DNA of 10,449 bases, from NCBI GenBank assembly GCA_964572685.1, contig CAZNFJ010000056.1, positions 1 through 10,449 of the forward strand. Direction: 5' to 3'. The notes under the pieces were generated by a model. The model did not search any database. It saw only the letters and a program-made list of their open reading frames with translations, and was not told the origin of the DNA. Positions within the stretch are counted from its first letter, which is position 1; every line of letters begins with the position of its first letter. The DNA is from UBA2653 sp964572685 (GTDB taxonomy: Bacteria; Pseudomonadota; Gammaproteobacteria; Legionellales; Legionellaceae). Shown piece by piece: positions 5,845 to 10,449 of this stretch. Position numbers and translations under genes: made by a program.

Positions 5845-7368
5845 TTATATTATTCCATTTGATTGAACAGGATTTGATGCATAATTTTTAATTTCATTGC
5901 GCAATAGCAGGGCCAACAAGCATGCGCCAAGTATTAGCATTATGATGCCAATTGGTAAACTTATCGGATTTGATATTACAATATTAAAACAAAATAAAAT
6001 ACCCATTGTTGATAAGCCAAGTGCTGATGTCACTTGCACTCCTTTAAAGAGAGATGTCGATATTAAGGATGGGCTTTGTTTTTCAGGATAGAGATTTTGG
6101 GTTTTTATAATAACATCTGACACATCAGCATCTTCGTTTTCTTTAAGAGTGTCATTATTTAGATCATCTTCATGGGACAAACTAAAATGATCTTCTTCTG
6201 TAGAATCTTGTTGATCTCTTAAGCGCTGAATAATATGTTCAGAATCTTTTTTTTCTTCAAATGTATCGAAATCTTCATCATCTACTAGAGATTCTGCATC
6301 CTCATTGGATAAGCTATAATGGTCTTCTTCTGCAGAATTCTGCTGACTTTTTAAATCTTTAATGATTTGACTGGCTTTAGAAATAAATTCTTTGGGATTT
6401 TCTTTTAGCATTTTAAAGTGGTCTTGCACAATCTGGCTATGTTCTTCGCTGATTTCTTGATTTTCTGAAACAGATAAATTTGGAATGGCTAAACAAATGA
6501 GTAAAATAATTTCAAATGCACCAATAGGAAGATTATCTGAGGCTTTTAATTCCTCTCTATAAGTATCAATGAATTTTTTGCATTCATGGTCAAAAAACTC
6601 TAAGTAGCCATAATGATAACTATTTTTATTGTGAATGCCATCATTTCGTGCAGAAAGGAATGGATTGATGGTTATAATATCTTTGTATCCATTAGGGGGA
6701 GAGGCCTGGTAGCCGCTATCTAATAAAAATTGTTCGACATCATCAGCAAGTCTTAAAATAGCACCCAATGAAGAGAAAGGATTAAAATATAAGGTAAATT
6801 GGTCATAATTAAGAAAACGAGTGATATTTTCAGTTTGAATAAATTGAAGTTTTTTTTGTAAATTAGGTGGACTAACCATTTTAAAGAAAAAATTTAAATG
6901 TTTTTCAGTGGCAGACTTTTCTTTTAAAAATTGCCCTAGTTTTATCGTTTGACCGATGATGGTGTTAGAAAAATTTTGGATAGATATATGATATTTAAAA
7001 GGTGTTACAAAATGAGCGGGTGGATTGTATTTTAATTTATCCCAGCATAAGGGGTGATTGATAGCATTTGATGCATTTTCAAAAACAATATGAGATAAAG
7101 TGTCTATTGAGGCAGAGGATTCAGTGTACTCTGTCTGTAAAGGAAGAAGTACAGTTTTAGTAGAATAATTCAAATGATTAATAAATACTGAATTATGGAT
7201 ATTGTTAGATTGACAATTACAGAAAGGTTCACAAGTTGATAAAAGATGGTTTTCATCTCTGCATAAGGTCATGAGATCTTGTAAAGCATTAGTTTCAGCG
7301 AACTCTCCATGCATCAATTTATAGTTATCTATATGTTCTTGGAAAGTCATTTCATAGATCTTTTGCAT
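5845..7368 (-). CDS. Unrecognised protein with duplicated acidic segment and C-terminal membrane hairpin
   Basis: I do not recognise this 507-residue protein. The N-terminal two-thirds (1-330) has mixed helical and strand character and is cysteine-containing (CEPFCNC, 46-52), with no signal peptide. Residues 281-300 form one hydrophobic stretch. Residues 335-357 and 379-401 are related copies of an acidic segment sharing EEDH-aromatic-SLS-x-ED, about 15 of 23 positions identical, with a 44-residue period. The region 345-418 is strongly Glu/Asp-rich and probably disordered. Residues about 443-466 and 470-489 are two hydrophobic helices separated by a short NPISLP turn, followed by a polar tail, so the protein could anchor in a membrane by a C-terminal hairpin. 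Such architecture suits effectors that insert in host membranes, but an ordinary inner-membrane protein is possible. ATG 7368 lacks a strong ribosome site; ATG 7350 is an alternative. Confidence 0.7.
   Translation of the reverse strand: MQKIYEMTFQEHIDNYKLMHGEFAETNALQDLMTLCRDENHLLSTCEPFCNCQSNNIHNSVFINHLNYSTKTVLLPLQTEYTESSASIDTLSHIVFENASNAINHPLCWDKLKYNPPAHFVTPFKYHISIQNFSNTIIGQTIKLGQFLKEKSATEKHLNFFFKMVSPPNLQKKLQFIQTENITRFLNYDQFTLYFNPFSSLGAILRLADDVEQFLLDSGYQASPPNGYKDIITINPFLSARNDGIHNKNSYHYGYLEFFDHECKKFIDTYREELKASDNLPIGAFEIILLICLAIPNLSVSENQEISEEHSQIVQDHFKMLKENPKEFISKASQIIKDLKSQQNSAEEDHYSLSNEDAESLVDDEDFDTFEEKKDSEHIIQRLRDQQDSTEEDHFSLSHEDDLNNDTLKENEDADVSDVIIKTQNLYPEKQSPSLISTSLFKGVQVTSALGLSTMGILFCFNIVISNPISLPIGIIMLILGACLLALLLRNEIKNYASNPVQSNGII
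6166..6366 (-). repeat. Internal duplication of an acidic coding segment (132-bp period)
   Basis: Bases 6298-6366 and 6166-6234, read on the minus strand, encode related 23-residue segments and are similar in DNA as well. They lie 132 bp apart within the 507-residue gene, which points to an old in-frame duplication that has since diverged. Confidence 0.7.
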
Positions 7369-7400
7369 TATGTATCTCTATCAAGTGTGACAACCTCCTT

Positions 7401-7429
7401 ATAATAAATTAAACGCCCATCATGAGCAA
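7401..7429 (-). promoter_or_regulatory. Possible promoter for the 507-residue gene
   Basis: On the minus strand, TTGCTC (7429-7424) and TATTAT (7406-7401) are 17 bp apart. The -35 is poor and the -10 is good. It lies in the 71-bp gap after the PEP synthase regulator gene, which the downstream gene could also share by read-through. Confidence 0.3.
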
Positions 7430-7439
7430 ATATTTTTCA

Positions 7440-8267
7440 CTAAAGTCTTCTTTTAACATGCATTTGTGACATGATTCGAGTTGATATTTCCTCTATAGAA
7501 TAATGAGTAGAATCTAAAAAGGGGATTTTTTGTTGTTGATACAAAGATTCTACAGTCGAGACCTCGTACTGACATTGAGACAATGTGGCATAAGAACTAT
7601 TCGGACGTCGTTCTGAACGAATATGATGAAGTCTTTGGGGGGAAATAGTTAAACCAAATAATTTGTTTTTATGAGCTTTTAGTGTTTGTGGTAAATATTG
7701 AGCATCAATAGATTCTTCTGTAATAGGGTAGTTTGCAGCATATATGCCAAATTGCAAGGCCATATATAAACAACTAGGGGTTTTACCACAGCGTGATACG
7801 CCAATCAGAATAATATCTGCTTTTTCATAATTTTGTGGGCCTAAGCCATCATCACAATTTAGTGCGTAGTTGATGGCATCTATGCGTTGATCATAACGCT
7901 TCGAACTTAAAAAACCGTGCGCTCGTCCAGCCTGATCAAGAGATTTACTTTTAAGAATATTTTCAAGACTATCAATCATCGGATTGAGGAAATCAAAAAT
8001 ATGACAAGGCGTATTGAGCAATGGTTTAATCATATCCGCATGAACCATGGTTAAAAAAATTAACGGTTCGGTATGATTGAATTCAAAATTAGTGTTGATT
8101 TTATCGCAAATGGATTCAATTTTTTTAATGGAATCGGTATAGGGATAGGCGTGGTATTGAAACTCAAAATCAGGGAATTGTGATAAAACACTATTAGCAA
8201 AAGATTCCACTGTGATACCTGTACCATCAGAGATAAGAAAAACACTTCTTTTTTGATTTTGAATCAT
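7440..8267 (-). CDS. ppsR: PEP synthase regulatory protein (bifunctional kinase/pyrophosphorylase)
   Basis: This DUF299/PSRP family protein inactivates phosphoenolpyruvate synthase by ADP-dependent phosphorylation of a threonine and reactivates it by phosphate-dependent dephosphorylation. It therefore controls pyruvate-to-PEP flux. From ATG 8267 it has 275 residues, against 277 in E. coli. The N-terminus carries the hallmark FLISDGTGITVESF (10-23). The nucleotide-binding P-loop GVSRCGKTPSCLYMA is at 156-170, with Cys where many homologues have Thr. Further family segments are FGIYAANYP, GLTISPQRLHHIR and the RSERRPNSSYA-like stretch near residues 218-227. ATG 8267 is preferred over the longer in-frame ATG 8297 because AAAGGA lies 6 nt upstream and the family begins just before the SDGTG motif. 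In many gammaproteobacteria it lies next to ppsA; here ppsA is not in the window. Confidence 0.95.
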   Translation of the reverse strand: MIQNQKRSVFLISDGTGITVESFANSVLSQFPDFEFQYHAYPYTDSIKKIESICDKINTNFEFNHTEPLIFLTMVHADMIKPLLNTPCHIFDFLNPMIDSLENILKSKSLDQAGRAHGFLSSKRYDQRIDAINYALNCDDGLGPQNYEKADIILIGVSRCGKTPSCLYMALQFGIYAANYPITEESIDAQYLPQTLKAHKNKLFGLTISPQRLHHIRSERRPNSSYATLSQCQYEVSTVESLYQQQKIPFLDSTHYSIEEISTRIMSQMHVKRRL

Positions 8268-8273
8268 AATCAA

Positions 8274-8279
8274 TCCTTT
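8274..8279 (-). promoter_or_regulatory. Ribosome binding site AAAGGA deciding the ppsR start
   Basis: AAAGGA on the minus strand lies 6 nt before ATG 8267, favouring it over the in-frame ATG at 8297. Confidence 0.6.
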
Positions 8280-8282
8280 TGC

Positions 8283-8311
8283 TTGGCAAAGCTTCATGCA
8301 TTTGTTATGTT
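8283..8311 (+). promoter_or_regulatory. Possible promoter for the three-helix membrane protein gene
   Basis: TTGGCA (8283-8288), a 17-bp spacer and TATGTT (8306-8311) give 5/6 and 4/6 matches. Transcription would start near 8318, about 24 nt before ATG 8342. It lies in the divergent space upstream of ppsR. Confidence 0.4.
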
Positions 8312-8341
8312 GAATATAGGCTTATTTTATCCGAAAAGAAT

Positions 8342-8803
8342 ATGGAATACGACCGTTTTGAGCACCATCCCGTTTTATTTATTTGGGGTATGTTAACCTT
8401 AATCCTTGGACTTTTGATGGTGGGGCTTTCTATATATCTTCTTCCTCATATCCTATTTTCTTGGGACTATGCGATACCTCTAGAATGGTTCAATTGGACA
8501 CAAAAATTACAGAACAATTATGCTTTATTGCCCGAAACTGCTGAGAAATGGTTTTTTATGAGCATGCTTATTCTTGGTTTGATATTTTTATTGATAGCAG
8601 AATGGATAGCCAATCATCTTGATGTGCATGAGCTTAAAATGCGGCATATGCTCATAGAAAAGGAAATAAAGGAACCAGAGTTGATTCAAGAAAAAAAAGA
8701 TGGGTGGCGCATATTTTTAGTGGTTTCACTGATTCTTTTAGTTACCCTTTTTGGTGTTAGGCTTCTAGAGTGGAGTATTCAATTAGCACCAACTGCTAAT
8801 TAA
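8342..8803 (+). CDS. Unrecognised membrane protein with three transmembrane helices
   Basis: I cannot name this 153-residue protein. ATG 8342 is chosen because a longer reading from 8279 would overlap the ppsR start and adds 21 residues without conserved character; the ribosome site at 8342 is weak (GAAAAGAAT). Hydrophobic segments are at about 11-35, 70-91 and 123-144. The first loop (36-69) contains several Trp and aromatic residues, and the second (92-122) is charged and helical (HELKMRHMLIEKEIKEPE), likely cytoplasmic. No catalytic or metal-binding motif is seen. It is divergent from ppsR and convergent with pilD, its stop overlapping the pilD stop by 4 bp. It is presumably an inner-membrane protein; nothing indicates whether it works with either neighbour. 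Confidence 0.8.
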   Translation: MEYDRFEHHPVLFIWGMLTLILGLLMVGLSIYLLPHILFSWDYAIPLEWFNWTQKLQNNYALLPETAEKWFFMSMLILGLIFLLIAEWIANHLDVHELKMRHMLIEKEIKEPELIQEKKDGWRIFLVVSLILLVTLFGVRLLEWSIQLAPTAN

Positions 8804-9567
8804 ATATGGTTCATGAATAAGGTGATAAAACCTGCAATGCATAAGGCCGGCCCAAAGGGAAAAGGTTCTCCCCATTTTTTAAATTGTACCAAAGCGATGA
8901 TAAGTCCAATGACGCTAGCAATAAATAAAATATGAAAGATTTGATAGACACCAAACCACGCACCAAGTGCTGCATATAATTTAAAGTCACCATAACCCAT
9001 GCCTCTTTTTTTGGTTGTCCAATAAAGCAGATGATAAAATCCCCATAAGCCGAGATAAGCAATCATGGCGCCCCATATAGCTTCATCTAGAGGAACGAGG
9101 GAATAGATGCTATTAACTAATAATCCAGTCCACAATAGTAAATAATTTAAAACATCAGGAATAACCATCCATTCCCAATCTATCACTATGATGACAAGTG
9201 CCAGGCAACAAAAAAAAGAAAAGAAAAAAAACAAGTAACTGTTTTGTGCTACGAAAAAACACATTGCGGTTAAGACGGGGGTAGTGACTTCTACCCAAAA
9301 ATAACGAAAAGGAATTTGTTTTTGACAGAAGTGGCAACGTCCTTTTAAATAAAGATAGCTAAAAAGTGGTATATTTTGCCACCAACGCAATGGTTCTTGG
9401 CAATGCAGGCAGTGTGAACAAGGAAGTGCTAGGTCATATCTTGAAAATTTATGTTTTTTTTTGATGACACCCAACATGATGGGTAAACGAGTCATGACCA
9501 CATTTAAAAAACTGCCAATCAAATATCCCAATAGCAACGCTATCCAAATATTATAAAGTCCATTCAT
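8800..9567 (-). CDS. pilD: Type IV prepilin leader peptidase / N-methyltransferase
   Basis: PilD cleaves the leader of type IV prepilins and type II pseudopilins at the cytoplasmic face of the inner membrane and N-methylates the new N-terminus. From ATG 9567 it has 255 residues, slightly short for the family (about 280-290). The N-terminal domain shows GSFLNVVMTRLP (18-29) and the zinc-binding pairs CLHC (53-56) and CHFC (78-81) flanking WWQNIPLFSYLYLKGRC. The peptidase aspartates lie in IDWEWMVIPD (D130, D138) and GMGYGDFKLYAALGAW (D194). FPFGPALCIAG near the end is also typical. About seven hydrophobic helices follow the zinc domain. ATG 9576 (three residues longer) is an equal alternative; neither has a strong ribosome site, and the start overlaps the upstream small gene, so coupling is likely. 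No pilB/pilC lie beside it. Confidence 0.95.
   Translation of the reverse strand: MNGLYNIWIALLLGYLIGSFLNVVMTRLPIMLGVIKKKHKFSRYDLALPCSHCLHCQEPLRWWQNIPLFSYLYLKGRCHFCQKQIPFRYFWVEVTTPVLTAMCFFVAQNSYLFFFFSFFCCLALVIIVIDWEWMVIPDVLNYLLLWTGLLVNSIYSLVPLDEAIWGAMIAYLGLWGFYHLLYWTTKKRGMGYGDFKLYAALGAWFGVYQIFHILFIASVIGLIIALVQFKKWGEPFPFGPALCIAGFITLFMNHI
9210..9231 (-). repeat. Paired A8 homopolymer runs inside pilD
   Basis: On the plus strand two runs of eight A (9210-9217 and 9224-9231) flank a run of four. They encode the FFFFFSFF stretch of a pilD membrane helix. Such runs are prone to slippage in replication and transcription. Confidence 0.8.
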
Positions 9568-9790
9568 GATGTTCATCAGGATAAAAAGTGAGATTACCAA
9601 AGTCGATGTTTTCATTAGCAAAACGAAAACTTTTTTTAGTATAAACAACAAACCAACCATGTGGAACCGATGCGCGATAAATGGCATCACGCACGCCATT
9701 GGGTTCACCTTCAGAGATTTTTTCCCATTCAAGCTTAGCCAAGGCGCTTATGGAATAGAAAAACAAAAATATAATTAATAATTTTTTCAT
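9551..9790 (-). CDS. Small exported protein of unknown function
   Basis: This 79-residue protein has a clear Sec signal peptide: MKK, a hydrophobic core LLIIFLFFYSI and cleavage expected after SALA (about residue 18), leaving a mature protein of about 61 residues. The mature part has the pattern YRASVPHGWFVVY (38-50) and a late FYPDEHHEW. I associate this with short exported hypothetical proteins of Legionella-type bacteria (YRxxVPxGWxV ... PDxxHxW), a recollection of the pattern rather than a search. AAGG lies 10 nt before the ATG. Its 3' end overlaps the pilD start by 17 to 26 bp, so the two are probably co-transcribed and translationally coupled. It has no cysteines and no pilin-type leader, so it is unlikely to be a PilD substrate. 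The periplasm is the expected location. Confidence 0.8.
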   Translation of the reverse strand: MKKLLIIFLFFYSISALAKLEWEKISEGEPNGVRDAIYRASVPHGWFVVYTKKSFRFANENIDFGNLTFYPDEHHEWTL

Positions 9791-9813
9791 TAAAAAATAT
9801 CCTTTTTTTAATG

Positions 9814-9819
9814 ATTATA
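9814..9819 (-). promoter_or_regulatory. Perfect -10 box TATAAT upstream of the small exported protein gene
   Basis: TATAAT reads on the minus strand at 9819-9814. It would start a leader of about 17 nt before ATG 9790. The -35 region is poor (TGGAAG at 17 bp), so confidence is limited. Confidence 0.35.
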
Positions 9820-9932
9820 AATAAATTCAGTTTAATCTTCCACTTTAAATATACTTTTTTGTTTCAAAAAAAAACAATTTTAATGGTGAGCTGTCAGTCT
9901 CCTATATAATATAAAAAAAATTAAAAAAGTAT

Positions 9933-9961
9933 TTGCAATGACTAGGTGATTGTAATAATAT
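9933..9961 (+). promoter_or_regulatory. Promoter for tRNA-Ser
   Basis: TTGCAA (9933-9938) precedes either TAATAT at 17 bp (9956-9961) or TG-T-AATAAT (9951-9959), an extended -10 at 15 bp. It ends a few bases before the tRNA, as expected. Confidence 0.45.
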
Positions 9962-9968
9962 TGCTGAC

Positions 9969-10056
9969 GGAGAGGTGGCAGAGTGGTCGATTGCGGCGGT
10001 CTTGAAAACCGTTGAAGGGAAACCTTCCCAGGGTTCGAATCCCTGTCTCTCCGCCA
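9969..10056 (+). tRNA. tRNA-Ser (anticodon UGA)
   Basis: The 88-nt sequence folds as a class II tRNA. Acceptor GGAGAGG (9969-9975) pairs with TCTCTCC (10046-10052). The anticodon loop CTTGAAA (10001-10007) has UGA at 10003-10005. The long variable arm is GAAGG-GAAA-CCTTC, the T loop is GTTCGAATC, the discriminator is G, and the CCA end is encoded. It reads UCN serine codons. No terminator hairpin with a T-run is obvious downstream. Confidence 0.97.
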
Positions 10057-10096
10057 AGTACTCGTTGTAACTTCTTGAAATATTTAAAATGTAAAT

Positions 10097-10125
10097 TGTT
10101 TCGATGTTTCGATGTTTCGATGTTT
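10097..10125. repeat. 8-bp tandem repeat TGTTTCGA, 3.6 copies
   Basis: TGTTTCGA repeats exactly at 10097, 10105 and 10113, followed by TGTTT. It lies 40 bp downstream of the tRNA and before the HNH-like fragment. A copy-number change here would not affect the preferred ATG at 10170. Confidence 0.9.
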
Positions 10126-10169
10126 TGAGGTTACCCTTTAGGCTACCCCGCTGTAACCAAGTAATAGCT

Positions 10170-10421
10170 ATGACAAGTCAGATCTTACCTTCTAAAGCAT
10201 TATTAGCTGATTTTGATAAAATAAGACTCAGCAAGAATCCACAATGCATATATTCGGGCTGCTCAGCAGAAACTATCCGCTCTCATACCATATCAAAATC
10301 GTCTATTCGTCAGCTAAATACCGACACCATACAATTAAAAACCATTAATGATAATTTGTTTGATAGAATTAAACAGGATGACAAGCGAAATGTTTTTAAT
10401 CCGTCATTCCGCACCCCTTAA
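10170..10421 (+). pseudogene. Probable truncated N-terminus of a Cys/His (HNH-like) protein
   Basis: This short frame encodes 83 residues from ATG 10170; an upstream ATG at 10104 lies in the 8-bp repeat and adds 22 uncharacteristic residues. Residues 24-44 contain C26-x4-C31 followed by IRSHTISKSS (36-45). This resembles the N-terminal zinc-ribbon or treble-clef part of bacterial proteins with the layout Cys-x4-Cys ... Ser-His-x-Ile-x-Lys-Ser, some of which are HNH-nuclease related. Such proteins are normally several times longer, and the second Cys or His pair is missing here. The reading ends just after a GC-richer stretch (10401-10417) that does not look like the rest of the gene, so it may have been cut by a repeat or a deletion. 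It could also be a small intact protein. No good ribosome site is seen. Confidence 0.4.
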
Positions 10422-10449
10422 ATTGAATTAAAAATTTACAGTTTTTTTA

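Noticed and set aside
8279..8341. N-terminal extension of the three-helix membrane protein to 8279
   Set aside because: It would overlap the ppsR ribosome site region and the proposed promoter, and it adds residues with no conserved or membrane character.
9568..9732. N-terminal extension of PilD up to ATG 9732
   Set aside because: PilD proteins begin just before the GSFLN segment, and the extension coincides with the coding sequence of the small signal-peptide protein in another frame.
9855..9871. TTTTTTG-TTT-CAAAAAA hairpin between the small exported gene and tRNA-Ser
   Set aside because: It is almost pure A/T with one G-C pair, expected by chance in such AT-rich spacer; too weak to call a terminator or operator.
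10129..10158. GGTTAC ... GTAACC inverted repeat before the HNH-like fragment
   Set aside because: The arms are 6 bp with an 18-nt loop and no supporting context; likely chance.
1..10449. CRISPR array, insertion sequence or transposase
   Set aside because: No regularly spaced repeats, no transposase-like protein and no long terminal repeats were found on either strand.

Overview
The window looks like a piece of chromosome from an AT-rich gammaproteobacterium. The likeliest group is an intracellular, protist- or arthropod-associated lineage of the Legionellales (Legionella/Coxiella/Berkiella/Rickettsiella type). This is inferred from conserved gammaproteobacterial genes (prpBCD, the PEP synthase regulator, a type IV prepilin peptidase, a tRNA-Ser with encoded CCA) interleaved with unrecognised, acidic, low-complexity proteins that look like type IVB (Dot/Icm) effectors. 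No secretion-system gene and no 16S rRNA are present, so the taxon is not proven.

Layout. Bases 2-1637 (+) hold two overlapping unrecognised genes; the first runs off the left edge and carries an exact 30-bp tandem duplication. Bases 1638-1905 are intergenic, with a nested imperfect inverted repeat of about 90 bp followed by a good sigma-70 promoter with an extended -10. Bases 1906-5316 (+) are a tightly overlapping methylcitrate-cycle operon, prpB-prpC-prpD. It ends directly against the stop codon of a convergent small gene (5317-5730, -) whose product carries a segment resembling eukaryotic proteins with a protein phosphatase 1 docking-like RVxF sequence. Next, also on the minus strand, is a 507-residue protein with a duplicated acidic segment and a C-terminal hydrophobic hairpin (5845-7368), then the PEP synthase regulatory protein (7440-8267). 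A divergent three-helix membrane protein (8342-8803, +) converges on pilD (8800-9567 or 9576, -). A small exported protein (9551-9790, -) overlaps the start of pilD. The right end has tRNA-Ser(UGA), an 8-bp tandem repeat, and a short ORF that looks like the truncated N-terminus of a Cys/His (HNH-like) protein.

How the genes fit together. PrpC condenses propionyl-CoA with oxaloacetate, PrpD dehydrates 2-methylcitrate, an aconitase encoded elsewhere rehydrates it, and PrpB cleaves 2-methylisocitrate to pyruvate and succinate. The PEP synthase regulator controls the conversion of pyruvate to PEP, so both metabolic loci touch the pyruvate node. PilD would process type IV pilins and type II pseudopilins. 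The four unrecognised proteins on either side of prpBCD are the most novel content. They are the best candidates for host-directed proteins, but this rests on composition and motifs only.
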